A stretch of DNA of 64,000 nucleotides from Profundicola chukchiensis (GCF_029664245.1 NZ_JANAIE010000003.1:310001-374000); one strand, 5' to 3'; shown: positions 18,461 through 26,617, numbered from the stretch's first letter. Notes: generated from the letters alone by a model not told the origin. Made by a program: numbers and translations.

Positions 18461-18620
18461 GATGTAGTTCAAAAGTGATTTAATAAACGTTTAAAGTTGT
18501 TTAACCAAAAAAGTTCAACTCGAAACGTCATTACGCACTTGATGCGGAATCTGTCGCATTGAAGGTGGTTTAAAAGTGGCTTTAAAATAGTTCAAAAGTA
18601 GTTTAATGGTAGTTTAAAAA
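18461..18620. repeat. Cassette-1 spacer: GTTTAA-rich repeats with CCGCA palindrome copy
   Basis: Degenerate 11-base units of the type GTTTAAAAGTA/GTTTAATGGTA surround one copy (18521-18560) of a short palindromic element built on ATTMCGCACTTGATGCGGAAT. In this copy the left arm reads ATTACGCA, so the stem has a mismatch. Related blocks precede the other four cassettes. Confidence 0.75.
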
Positions 18621-18788
18621 GGCTTTATTAATACTTTTAAACATATTGTAAATTTATAATTTTGAATTGCTTTAGTTGATGATTCAAGTGAAAATGAGAG
18701 TAGTTGTTAATAACTTTACTTGTTCTTATCAAAATAAATTTGGTTTTAGATTTTTGTTGTATTAATAACAATTTAAAATTTTATTTTT
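18621..18788 (+). promoter_or_regulatory. Conserved cassette leader 1
   Basis: This is the first of five closely similar leaders, each starting near a g-c/tctTTATTAATAC block and ending at the small-peptide ATG. It holds TAATTTTG at 18657-18664 and TAAATTTG at 18735-18742, both exact matches to the Bacteroidetes -7 element. The second is conserved in all five leaders. One ttttaga heptamer follows it, then the invariant AATAACAATTTAAAATTTTA before the start codon. Confidence 0.7.
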
Positions 18789-19034
18789 ATGAAAAATCTT
18801 TTATTTGGAGCAGCAATGCTCATGGGAACATTTGCTTTTGGCAATTATGAATTTATTGAATCTAAATTAATTGACTTAGAAGAAGATTTTATTTTAAAGG
18901 GATGTCCACTTGTTAGAATAGACTATACTTGTTGTTATGAATATGTAGAAATGTGTGGCGAACATCCATCTGGAGAATTACTAATGTTTATGGAAGAAAT
19001 ATATTGTGGTGACGATGCCAGTAATAATAACTAA
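18789..19034 (+). CDS. Small secreted cysteine-rich protein, cassette 1
   Basis: An 81-residue protein. The signal peptide MKNLLFGAAMLMGTFAFG is almost identical, at DNA level too, to those of the other cassettes, while the mature part is unrelated apart from its cysteines. It holds six (KGCPLV, YTCCYEY, EMCGE, IYCGDD), so disulfides or cysteine-based modification are possible. No named family is recognised. It sits under the conserved leader and 37 bases before a GLPGLI gene. Unlike cassettes 2-4, no hairpin lies between the two genes. Confidence 0.72.
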   Translation: MKNLLFGAAMLMGTFAFGNYEFIESKLIDLEEDFILKGCPLVRIDYTCCYEYVEMCGEHPSGELLMFMEEIYCGDDASNNN

Positions 19035-19071
19035 ATAATAATCTACTATCATTCTTTACTAATCTTATAAT

Positions 19072-19857
19072 ATGCAATGTAAAAAGACAGCAATAACATA
19101 CTTATTATTAATAGTTTCATCAATAATGTTTTCACAAACATTTACCTATGAATATACATATAAATTGGATTCTACAGATTTGAATCGTATTAGTCAAGAT
19201 GTGTTAAATTTAGAAATAAATAACTCATATTCTTTATTTTATAGCATAAATAGATTAAAAAGAAATAATTATGCAAAAGCTTTAGAAACCGAAATAGAAA
19301 ATAACACACTTAACTTAAAGAGTGCTCCAAATCCTGGAGTTCATTGGAGTATTAAAAATGACTCTTCTCGGGAATCAATAATGGTATATGAGGATTATTC
19401 TATCTATAAGTATAAATATTCCGATCATATTAATTTGGATTGGAAACTTCAAGATTCTACTAAATTTTATGATCATTTAAAACTTCATAAAGCTACTACC
19501 AGTTTCAGAGGTAGAGATTATATTGCGTGGTATACATTAGAAATTCCTTTGTCCTATGGCCCTTATAAGTTTTATGGCTTGCCTGGTTTGATAGTTGAAA
19601 TTTATGATGAGAATAAAAACCATCATTTCAAAATGGTTGAAACATCAAAAATAAAATTAGATGAAAATTATTTTTCAGAATTCAAATTAATTTCTAAAGA
19701 TGATTTCAAAGAATTTTTTGACAAATATGAGTTAAATCCTATGTCATTAATTCCAGAAACAGAGGGTATTAGAATCCCAGAAAATCAAAAGAAAATTCAT
19801 AAGGAAAGAATGGAAGCTAGAAAAGCTAGAAGAAATAATTTTATAGAGTTAAGGTAA
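19072..19857 (+). CDS. GLPGLI-family secreted protein, cassette 1
   Basis: A 261-residue GLPGLI-family protein (first noted as a paralogous set in Porphyromonas). It has a signal peptide (ITYLLLIVSSIMFSQ) and the family core: KATTSFRGRDYIAWYT (about 141-156), then the ending FYGLPGLIVEIYDENKN (about 168-184). The C-terminus is basic and ends NNFIELR. The family is secreted or periplasmic with no proven function. It follows the small secreted protein of cassette 1 and is probably co-transcribed with it. Confidence 0.85.
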   Translation: MQCKKTAITYLLLIVSSIMFSQTFTYEYTYKLDSTDLNRISQDVLNLEINNSYSLFYSINRLKRNNYAKALETEIENNTLNLKSAPNPGVHWSIKNDSSRESIMVYEDYSIYKYKYSDHINLDWKLQDSTKFYDHLKLHKATTSFRGRDYIAWYTLEIPLSYGPYKFYGLPGLIVEIYDENKNHHFKMVETSKIKLDENYFSEFKLISKDDFKEFFDKYELNPMSLIPETEGIRIPENQKKIHKERMEARKARRNNFIELR

Positions 19858-20000
19858 TTTGTATTTAATGGTTTAATAATAGTTTAAAGTTGTTTAACCA
19901 AAAAAGTTCAATTCGAAGTGTCATTCCGCACTTGATGCGGAATCTAATTTATCAAGTGGCTTAAAAATAGTTTAAAGATGGTTTAATGGTAGTTTAAACA
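19858..20000. repeat. Cassette-2 spacer repeats
   Basis: GTTTAA-type repeats with one palindromic element at 19914-19944 (perfect 8-base arms ATTCCGCA/TGCGGAAT). The arrangement and much of the sequence match the spacer before cassette 1. Confidence 0.75.
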
Positions 20001-20189
20001 GACTTTATTAATACTTTTAATCATATTATAAATTCATAATTTTACATTGCTTTAGTTGATAATTCAAGTGAAAATAAGCAGAATTGTTAATAACTTTTCT
20101 TGTTTTAAAGAAAATAAATTTGGTTTTAGATTTTAGATTTTAGATTTTAGATTTTTGTTTTCATAATAACAATTTAAAATTTTATTTTT
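20001..20189 (+). promoter_or_regulatory. Conserved cassette leader 2 with four ttttaga heptamers
   Basis: It is closely similar to leader 1 along its length. TAAATTTG is at 20115-20122 and is followed by four tandem ttttaga heptamers (20124-20151), then the invariant A/T-rich ribosome-binding stretch up to the ATG. Heptamer number is the main length difference between leaders. Confidence 0.7.
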
Positions 20190-20447
20190 ATGAAAAATCT
20201 TTTATTTGGAGCTTTATGTATGCTCTTGGGGACTTTTGCTTTTGCTAATACTAATGAGGTAAAAGAAATTAATACCATTCAGACTAATCTTAAATTTGAA
20301 ACTGTTCAAGAATATAATGGCTGGTGTGAAATTAGGATTTATCGTGGAAATGAACTTATTTATTATTCGTATGCACCAGCAGAAAGTGAAGCAGCTTGTG
20401 AATTAAGGTACAAATTGAAGTATTTTGAATATGCATATGGAGGTTAA
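20190..20447 (+). CDS. Small secreted WCEI-type protein, cassette 2
   Basis: An 85-residue protein with the shared signal peptide (MKNLLFGALCMLLGTFAFA, cleavage predicted after AFA). The mature part contains NGWCEIRIYRGNEL and a second cysteine in AACELRYK about 28 residues later. It is recognisably related to the cassette-3 protein (same WCEI, SY and AC/R spacing) but not to those of cassettes 1, 4 and 5. One intramolecular disulfide is plausible. The family is not known to me. A strong hairpin lies directly behind it. Confidence 0.72.
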   Translation: MKNLLFGALCMLLGTFAFANTNEVKEINTIQTNLKFETVQEYNGWCEIRIYRGNELIYYSYAPAESEAACELRYKLKYFEYAYGG

Positions 20448-20460
20448 AAAATGTTTTTTT

Positions 20461-20488
20461 AAACATAAGGCTTAAAAGCCTTATGTTT
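20461..20488 (+). terminator. Hairpin between small gene and GLPGLI genes, cassette 2
   Basis: A 28-base near-perfect palindrome with arms AAACATAAGGCTT and AAGCCTTATGTTT. It is not followed by a long T run, so it may act as a 3'-end stabiliser or partial attenuator for the small-gene transcript rather than a full terminator. Confidence 0.7.
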
Positions 20489-20507
20489 AAATCTAAAATT
20501 AATACTT

Positions 20508-21182
20508 ATGAAATTAAAAATTATTCTTTTAAGTTTTGTCTTGTTTTTGGTAAGTAATGAACTACATGCTCAACTAACATTTCATGCTTATTATAAATTC
20601 ACAGAAGTAATACCAAATGCAAATGAACCAAGACAATACAATGCTTCTATTCTAAAAAATAAGGAATATGTACTCTATACGCATAAGGTTGCGCCAAGCC
20701 AGATGGAAAAAGAAAACTTATCAAATTCAAAAAGGTTGGTTGATGATTCTGACTTCGAGTATAAAATATTCATGACCCAAGACAAGGTCCATATACATGA
20801 TTTGCTTCAGGGCAAAGACTATTACTTTGAAGAAGAAGCTCCTGAAATTACCTATGAATTCATAGACGAAACCAAAGAATTTTGGAATAAAACTGCTCAT
20901 AAAGCAACTACACATTTCCGTGGAAGAGATTATGTGATATGGTACGAGAAAAACGATGTGCACATAAGTCCATGGAAATTTCAGGGAATACCTGGAGTTG
21001 TGCTAGAAGCTTATTCAACGGATAATATTTTTCGCTGGAGTTTAGAAAGAATAGATACGGAAATGAAAAAAATAAAATCTCCATTTGCTGAAAATCTAGA
21101 ATTTTTATCTTGTAAGGAATATTCTCGTCTAACAGCAAAAGATAAAAATCAACTAGAAATTAATTTTGAATGCAAAGATTAA
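20508..21182 (+). CDS. GLPGLI-like secreted protein with divergent motif, cassette 2
   Basis: A 224-residue relative of the GLPGLI family with signal peptide MKLKIILLSFVLFLVSNELHAQ. The family core reads KATTHFRGRDYVIWYE (about 133-148). The naming motif has changed to GIPGVVLEAYSTD (about 162-174). The same divergence occurs in the matching gene of cassette 3, so the short form is a distinct subtype. The next GLPGLI gene starts 2 bases after its stop. Function unknown. Confidence 0.8.
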   Translation: MKLKIILLSFVLFLVSNELHAQLTFHAYYKFTEVIPNANEPRQYNASILKNKEYVLYTHKVAPSQMEKENLSNSKRLVDDSDFEYKIFMTQDKVHIHDLLQGKDYYFEEEAPEITYEFIDETKEFWNKTAHKATTHFRGRDYVIWYEKNDVHISPWKFQGIPGVVLEAYSTDNIFRWSLERIDTEMKKIKSPFAENLEFLSCKEYSRLTAKDKNQLEINFECKD

Positions 21183-21184
21183 TT

Positions 21185-22039
21185 ATGAGGAGATTAAGTT
21201 GTATTTTTATTTTCTTACTGTTTTTCACCAATTTGAAAGCACAACAATATGAGGTGATTTATGAGCTTTATATTCAGGCGAGTACAGAGAAAGATAGTTT
21301 GATTACTGAAGAAACAAGTTTAGTGATTTTTCCTGAACAACAAATTTCGTTTTTCTCGAATCTTGGCGAACAAAAGAGAAAAGATTTTTTTAAACAAATT
21401 AGAGAAGAAGCTAAAATTAATCCTGATATCAGTCATGTTGATTATAGTGCAGTTCCTGAATATGTTTTCGCCTACAGTGTTTTAAAGAATTTAAAAACAA
21501 ATGAACATAGCTTTTATGAAGAGGTTTTGGGCGATACATATAATTATGGGTTTGATCTCAACTTAAATTGGAATATTACGGGCGATAAAAAACAAATCCT
21601 AGATTATGCCTGTCAAAAGGCGACTCTGCATTTCGGTGGAAGACAATGGACAGCTTACTTTACGCAAGAAATTCCATTTTCTGATGGACCTTATAAATTT
21701 CATGGATTGCCAGGTTTAATTTTGGAAATTTATTCAGAAGACGGAGATTATTCATTTTCGGCAAAAGGAATTCAGACCTTAAAAACAGAGTTTATAGCGC
21801 CTAAATCCTTAAAAATGCGAAAAGCTAGTTTAGATAAGTACAAAGAAAAATTAGCTGAAAAACCTTCGATTGCCTTTGTAAATAAGATGCAAAGCTCTGG
21901 TTTGACTGGTAGTGTTAGTTATAACGGAAAACCAATAAGTAACAGTCAAGTTGCTAACACCTATGATAAAGAAGTAAAGGAATGGATGAAAAATCATAAT
22001 AATCCTATCGAAAAAGATATGATTTGGTTGGATAAGTGA
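21185..22039 (+). CDS. GLPGLI-family protein, long form, cassette 2
   Basis: I start at the ATG at 21185, which gives the signal peptide MRRLSCIFIFLLFFTNLKAQ; an ATG at 21170 lies inside the preceding gene. The protein has 284 residues. The core is KATLHFGGRQWTAYFTQEIP and the motif is HGLPGLILEIYSEDGD. The last 25 residues are identical to those of the cassette-3 long form, and the DNA identity continues past the stop codon. It is probably translationally coupled to the short form 2 bases upstream. Confidence 0.85.
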   Translation: MRRLSCIFIFLLFFTNLKAQQYEVIYELYIQASTEKDSLITEETSLVIFPEQQISFFSNLGEQKRKDFFKQIREEAKINPDISHVDYSAVPEYVFAYSVLKNLKTNEHSFYEEVLGDTYNYGFDLNLNWNITGDKKQILDYACQKATLHFGGRQWTAYFTQEIPFSDGPYKFHGLPGLILEIYSEDGDYSFSAKGIQTLKTEFIAPKSLKMRKASLDKYKEKLAEKPSIAFVNKMQSSGLTGSVSYNGKPISNSQVANTYDKEVKEWMKNHNNPIEKDMIWLDK

Positions 22040-22291
22040 TTATGAAGCAGCTTATCGGTTGTTTAAAGGTAGTTTAAATAAAATATTGGGCACGAAGCGT
22101 CATTCCGCACTCGATGCGGAATCTAATTTATGAAGTGGTTTAATGGAAGTTTAAAGTAGTTTAAAAGTAGTTCAAAAGTGGTTTAAACGAAAATACTGGG
22201 CCCGAAGCGTCATTCCGCACTGGATGCGGAATCTAGCGCATTGAAGGTGGCTTAAAAATAGTTTAAAGATGGTTTAATGGTAATTTAAACA
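22040..22291. repeat. Cassette-3 spacer repeats with two palindromic elements
   Basis: GTTTAA-type repeats with two copies of the palindromic element, at 22091-22123 and 22201-22233, each with perfect ATTCCGCA/TGCGGAAT arms. The first 40 bases continue the duplication shared with the region after 24464. Confidence 0.8.
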
Positions 22292-22480
22292 GACTTTATT
22301 AATACTTTTAATCATATTATAAATTCATGATTTTGGATTACTTTAGTTGATTATTCAAACAAAAATAAGCAGAATTGTTAATAACTTTTCTTGTTTTAAA
22401 GAAAATAAATTTGGTTTTAGATTTTAGATTTTAGATTTTAGATTTTTGTTGACATAATAACAATTTAAAATTTTATTTTT
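22292..22480 (+). promoter_or_regulatory. Conserved cassette leader 3 with four ttttaga heptamers
   Basis: TAAATTTG is at 22406-22413, followed by four ttttaga heptamers (22415-22442) and the invariant stretch before the ATG. It is nearly identical to leader 2. Confidence 0.7.
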
Positions 22481-22750
22481 ATGAAAAATCTTTTATTTGG
22501 AGCTGTAATGCTCTTGGGAACATTTGCTTTTGCTTCAACTATTGAAACACATGGCGACGATATGAACACGCAAAATTACGAATTTCAATTTATGGAGGAC
22601 ATAGTTGTAGGCGGTTGGTGCGAAATATTTATTTACAACTCGAACGGTGAAGTTGTCGATTATTCATATACTTGGGAAATTTCAGAATATGCTTGTAAAA
22701 AACGAGCAAAGGATATGCTTGATGATTTTGTTATAGCACCCGTAGATTAA
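22481..22750 (+). CDS. Small secreted WCEI-type protein, cassette 3
   Basis: An 89-residue paralogue of the cassette-2 small protein. The shared signal peptide MKNLLFGAVMLLGTFAFA is followed by a mature part with GGWCEIFIYNSNGE, a SYTWE segment and a second cysteine in YACKKRAKD. The spacing of W-C-E-I and the second cysteine matches cassette 2, while other residues differ freely. It is followed by a 16-base-pair hairpin and a short-form then a long-form GLPGLI gene, so cassettes 2 and 3 are duplicates in gene order. Confidence 0.72.
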   Translation: MKNLLFGAVMLLGTFAFASTIETHGDDMNTQNYEFQFMEDIVVGGWCEIFIYNSNGEVVDYSYTWEISEYACKKRAKDMLDDFVIAPVD

Positions 22751-22760
22751 TTGAACTTTA

Positions 22761-22799
22761 AAAGAATTTATCTAAAATATTAATTTAGATAAATTCTTT
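22761..22799 (+). terminator. Hairpin between small gene and GLPGLI genes, cassette 3
   Basis: A perfect 16-base-pair stem (AAAGAATTTATCTAAA with its complement at 22784-22799) and a 7-base loop. The sequence differs completely from the hairpin in cassette 2, but the position is the same: directly after the small gene. Confidence 0.72.
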
Positions 22800-22814
22800 A
22801 TTATTACTATTATT

Positions 22815-23549
22815 ATGTATAAATTATTATATTCTATTTTCTTTGGTTGTTTTTTGTTGACCGTAGGTCTTACACAAGAAGCCATAGTTGCAAATTATAA
22901 ATTCTATGACAAATTACCCATTTTTAATGAACCCAAAATTTATGATGCACAACTCATTGTAATAAATGATGATGAGTCATATTATACCACAATCTTGAAT
23001 ACGACGGATAATTTGAATGCGAATTTTAATGATCAGATTGTTTTTGAAAATCAGGATTTTGTGTATCAACTTTTAAAACAAAATAAAAAATTTTATACAC
23101 ATGATTTATTGCAAAGGAAAAAATACTTTTTTGAGGAAAACATACCAGAAATAGTATATAAGTATATGGATGATACAAAACTATTAAATAATATTATCCT
23201 TCATAAAGCCTTTACTACATTTAGAGGTAGAGAATACATTTTGTGGTTTGAAAAAGGAGATATCAATATAAGCCCTTGGAAGTTTTCTGGAATTAACGGT
23301 ATTGTGCATGAGGCTTACTCCACGGATGGTAAAGCCAGATGGGAATTAGTAGATATAGCACAAACTAAAGAAAAATTTAAAAATCCTTTCCCAAAAGAAG
23401 CATTGTTTTTGCCTTATGAACTTTATCCTGAAAAAGCTTATGCAATACCAGAAGCATTGAAAAGAAAATTAGCTAAGAATCCTAATAATAGGTTAACTGA
23501 ACAAGAAAGAAATCAATTGGAAATTGAATTTGATTTTGAGAAAAAATAG
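22815..23549 (+). CDS. GLPGLI-like secreted protein with divergent motif, cassette 3
   Basis: A 244-residue paralogue of the short form in cassette 2, with signal peptide LLYSIFFGCFLLTVGLTQ. The core is KAFTTFRGREYILWFEKGD and the motif has become GINGIVHEAYSTDG, so the GLP of the family motif is lost. Both short forms share NISPWKF or HISPWKF before this site. The C-terminus is charged. A small hairpin (ACCAATAAATTGGT, 23569-23582) lies between it and the long form. Function unknown. Confidence 0.78.
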   Translation: MYKLLYSIFFGCFLLTVGLTQEAIVANYKFYDKLPIFNEPKIYDAQLIVINDDESYYTTILNTTDNLNANFNDQIVFENQDFVYQLLKQNKKFYTHDLLQRKKYFFEENIPEIVYKYMDDTKLLNNIILHKAFTTFRGREYILWFEKGDINISPWKFSGINGIVHEAYSTDGKARWELVDIAQTKEKFKNPFPKEALFLPYELYPEKAYAIPEALKRKLAKNPNNRLTEQERNQLEIEFDFEKK

Positions 23550-23597
23550 TTATTATAGCAACCTTAAACCAATAAATTGGTCTATTAATAAATTTAA

Positions 23598-24464
23598 ATG
23601 ATAAAATTCATTCTTACAAAATATATTTTTGTTCTAAATACATTGATTCTATCTTCAGTTTTATCTGCGCAGACTTACGAGGTAGTTTATGATCTAAAGT
23701 ATCAACCGAATATTGATGAAGATAGTTTAGTGGTGGAAGAAATGAGTTTGTTATTCAATGTTGCTCAGCAAAAATCTATATTTGAGAATTTAGGTAAACA
23801 GAAAATTAAAGAATTTTATAACAATCTTCGACAGAGTGCACAATTAGGCAATAGTATTCATTATGACAATTCTTTGATGCCGACTTATAATTTTGCCTTT
23901 AGTGTTTCAAAAGATTTTGAAAAACAAAAATATACCTTTTACGAGCCTGTGTTGGGTGAAACCTATACTTATGATTTTAAAGAACCCATTCATTGGGAGG
24001 TTTTAAAATCAACTAAAGAGGTGATGGGTTACCAATGTCAAGAAGCACAACTTAATTTTGGAGGAAGAACATGGCTTGCCTATTTCTCTCATGAAATTCC
24101 ATTTTCTGATGGACCTTATAAATTTTATGGATTACCAGGATTAATACTTGAAATTCAATCCACAGATGGTGATTATTCTTTTGAAGCAACCTCAATTTAT
24201 ACGTTAAATAAAGATATTATTCAACCTGATGCTATTGGGTTCAAAAAGGATAAATTAGATCAATATAAAGAGAGATTAGCAGAAAAACCATCTATTGCGC
24301 TAAAAAATAAATTAGAAAGCAATAACATTTCGGTAAGCGTTAAATTTGACGGTAAAGATGTTAGTGGAAAATCTTTTGAAGACACGTATGATAAAGAAGT
24401 AAAGGAATGGATGAAAAATCATAATAATCCTATCGAAAAAGATATGATTTGGTTGGATAAGTGA
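23598..24464 (+). CDS. GLPGLI-family protein, long form, cassette 3
   Basis: A 288-residue paralogue of the long form in cassette 2. The signal peptide region is IFVLNTLILSSVLSAQ. The core QLNFGGRTWLAYFSHEIPFSDG and the motif YGLPGLILEIQSTDGD are intact. The final 25 residues and about 40 bases beyond the stop are identical or nearly identical to the end of cassette 2, which points to recent duplication or gene conversion. Confidence 0.85.
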   Translation: MIKFILTKYIFVLNTLILSSVLSAQTYEVVYDLKYQPNIDEDSLVVEEMSLLFNVAQQKSIFENLGKQKIKEFYNNLRQSAQLGNSIHYDNSLMPTYNFAFSVSKDFEKQKYTFYEPVLGETYTYDFKEPIHWEVLKSTKEVMGYQCQEAQLNFGGRTWLAYFSHEIPFSDGPYKFYGLPGLILEIQSTDGDYSFEATSIYTLNKDIIQPDAIGFKKDKLDQYKERLAEKPSIALKNKLESNNISVSVKFDGKDVSGKSFEDTYDKEVKEWMKNHNNPIEKDMIWLDK

Positions 24465-24715
24465 TTATGAAGCGGCTTATCGGTTGTTTAAAGGTAGTTT
24501 AAATGTGGTTTAATGGTAGTTTAAAATTGTTTAAATAAAATATTGGGCACGAAGCGTCATTCCGCACTCGATGCGGAATCTAATTTATGAAGTAGCTTAA
24601 AAGTAGTTTAGTTATAGTTAAAATTTGTTTAACCAAAAATGTTCATCTCGAAACGTCATTACGCACTTGATGCGGAAGCTAGCGTATTAGAGTTGTTTTA
24701 AAGGATGTTTAAAAA
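24465..24715. repeat. Cassette-4 spacer repeats with two palindromic elements
   Basis: GTTTAA-type repeats with palindromic elements at 24549-24580 (perfect arms) and 24648-24680 (left arm ATTACGCA, as in the cassette-1 copy). Bases 24465-24503 belong to the duplication shared with 22040-22078. Confidence 0.8.
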
Positions 24716-24890
24716 GTCTTTATTAATACGATCATAAGGCTTATAAATTCATAATTTTGCATTATTTTAGTTGATGATTCAAACGAAAATAGATGTGATT
24801 GTTAATAACTTTTATTGTTTTAATCAAAATAAATTTGGTTTTAGATTTTAGATTTTTGTTGACATAATAACAATTTAAAATTTTATTTTT
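24716..24890 (+). promoter_or_regulatory. Conserved cassette leader 4 with two ttttaga heptamers
   Basis: TAATTTTG lies near 24757-24764 and TAAATTTG at 24830-24837, followed by two ttttaga heptamers (24839-24852) and the invariant stretch before the ATG. Confidence 0.7.
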
Positions 24891-25316
24891 ATGAAAAATT
24901 TATTATTTGGAGTATTAGTATTGCTCATGGGAACTTTTGCATTTGCAAACAGTATGGAAACTATCAATTTAATTAACAAAGAACCTTTAGTTGAAATATA
25001 TTCAACAGGATCCGAAACAATTTTTTATCATGAATCAAAACTGGAAGTTTTTGATAAGGATGTAACTTTTATCGTTGGCTTTGATATCAATGACATGGTT
25101 TCATCATTAAGTATATCGGATGAGCTTTCTAAAGATGAGCTATCCCAAGTAACAAATATCTTACTTACATCTAACTGTCTAACTACATGTACAAGAGCAA
25201 ATGGATGTTCAGATAAAAGCACAAGTGTTGGTAGTTTAATTTGTGTTGGTGAATGCGTAGTTGATTGCACACAAGCATTATTGGAAGAAATGACGGAAGA
25301 TACGAATCCACAATAA
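24891..25316 (+). CDS. Secreted cysteine-rich protein, cassette 4
   Basis: A 141-residue protein, the longest of the set. The shared signal peptide (MKNLLFGVLVLLMGTFAFA) is followed by an acidic middle part of about 75 residues and a C-terminal cysteine cluster: SNCLTTCTRANGCSD, then LICVGECVVDCTQ, six cysteines in about 33 residues. This looks like a propeptide followed by a compact cysteine-rich core. An intrinsic terminator follows, and the next genes encode an ABC ATPase and a membrane protein, so a transport or immunity link is plausible but unproven. Family unknown. Confidence 0.72.
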   Translation: MKNLLFGVLVLLMGTFAFANSMETINLINKEPLVEIYSTGSETIFYHESKLEVFDKDVTFIVGFDINDMVSSLSISDELSKDELSQVTNILLTSNCLTTCTRANGCSDKSTSVGSLICVGECVVDCTQALLEEMTEDTNPQ

Positions 25317-25337
25317 TGTAAAAATTTTAAAACCTAA

Positions 25338-25369
25338 AAGCGTGTCTTTAGATACGCTTAATTTTTTTT
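25338..25369 (+). terminator. Terminator-like hairpin between small gene and ABC genes, cassette 4
   Basis: AAGCGTGTC pairs with GATACGCTT (one G-T pair) around a TTTA loop and is followed by AATTTTTTTT. The T run ends at the ATG of the ABC ATPase. It is the best intrinsic-terminator match among the three cassette hairpins. Confidence 0.8.
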
Positions 25370-25957
25370 ATGGATTCATTAGTAGTTATTAAGAAGTTTG
25401 GATATGAAAGTGCTTTATTTGAAAATTTAGAGTTATCCTTCGATAATAGTAGTAAAATTGGTATTGTAGGGAATAATGGCGTGGGCAAAACCACATTGTT
25501 AAAATTAATAAGCCAGCAAATAACAGCAAGTGGCGTGAGCGTAGTTGCAAATCCTGATATAGGATATTTTGATATTAATTATACATTAAATAAAGAATAT
25601 TCTTTCCATGATAACTGTAAATTATATTCAAGGTATTTACAAAAGGATTTGATAGAAGAATATGTTCAGAAATTTGCATTTAATAAACATAAGAATCTTA
25701 AAATCAATAAACTATCAAAAGGAAATTTAGTTAAAGCTCACTTAATATTTTTACTGTCTCTAGAAAAATCTTTTTACTTTTGGGATGAGCCTTTTAGTAA
25801 TTTAGATGAAAAATCAAAAACTGTTTTTAAACTAATTCTACAGGAAGCAAGTTTTGGTTTTTTATTAATTTCACATGATTTTCAAATGATTACATCATGT
25901 TGTAATAAAATATATGAAATAAAAAATAAAACCCTTATCCCAGTAAATAATTTTTAG
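25370..25957 (+). CDS. ABC transporter ATP-binding protein
   Basis: A 195-residue ABC ATPase, on the short side. Walker A is GIVGNNGVGKTTLL (about 31-44), the signature LSKGNLVKAHL (about 118-128), Walker B YFWDEPFSNLD (about 138-148) and the H-loop LLISHDF (about 165-171). The Q-loop region is weak. It pairs with the membrane protein whose ATG follows its stop directly. The layout (secreted cysteine-rich protein, ATPase, membrane protein) resembles peptide-export or self-protection transporters; this is inference. Confidence 0.88.
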   Translation: MDSLVVIKKFGYESALFENLELSFDNSSKIGIVGNNGVGKTTLLKLISQQITASGVSVVANPDIGYFDINYTLNKEYSFHDNCKLYSRYLQKDLIEEYVQKFAFNKHKNLKINKLSKGNLVKAHLIFLLSLEKSFYFWDEPFSNLDEKSKTVFKLILQEASFGFLLISHDFQMITSCCNKIYEIKNKTLIPVNNF

Positions 25958-26617
25958 ATGACAACAGAGTTCACTTTATTTCTAAAAAGCAAATACAACC
26001 TATTCACTATAATTATAGTGCAAATTTTGATGCTAAGTGTCTATTATAGCTACTTTATGATGATGGAAGTTCCAGAAACTACTAATTTATTTGATTCTGG
26101 TATTGTAATATTTTTTTCATTTCTTTTCTATCTATTGATTTATAGGAAAATATTTATTCAACAACACATAAAATTTATTTCATTAAATATAGACCGATAC
26201 AAGTCTATACTCCTGAAGAAAATAGGGGTTTCCATAATTTATTTTGTTATTAGTTCAATTCTTGTATTGATAGCACTTAGTTTTATTTTTGAAAAACCAT
26301 CTTGGTTGTCTGGTCTATTTCAAATCAAATATATTTTATTTTTTTTGTTATTGAATCTCATGTGTTCCTTAATTTCTTTTGCTATTACCTCTTTTAATAC
26401 ATCAATTTGGATGGTTTTAATTATTTTAAGCTTGGTTTTATTTGAAGATAATATTCGTCTTATGATAGAAAATGCAACGATTACGAATTTATTTTTTAAA
26501 ACTAATTACAAAAATCTTTTTAGCGAAGCTTCTATTTATGCTGTAATAACTACAGTTATCTATATATTAATTCCATTTTTTATTATCTTGAAGAAAAACT
26601 ATAAACATGAAAACTAA
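25958..26617 (+). CDS. Hydrophobic membrane protein, probable ABC permease partner
   Basis: A 219-residue protein with about six predicted membrane helices (first IIIVQILMLSVYYSYF, last YAVITTVIYILIPFFIIL) and no recognisable catalytic domain. It begins directly after the ABC ATPase stop and its end overlaps the next GLPGLI gene by 11 bases, so it is firmly in the operon. Position and topology make it the likely transmembrane half of an ABC-2-like transporter. No sequence family is recognised. Confidence 0.75.
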   Translation: MTTEFTLFLKSKYNLFTIIIVQILMLSVYYSYFMMMEVPETTNLFDSGIVIFFSFLFYLLIYRKIFIQQHIKFISLNIDRYKSILLKKIGVSIIYFVISSILVLIALSFIFEKPSWLSGLFQIKYILFFLLLNLMCSLISFAITSFNTSIWMVLIILSLVLFEDNIRLMIENATITNLFFKTNYKNLFSEASIYAVITTVIYILIPFFIILKKNYKHEN

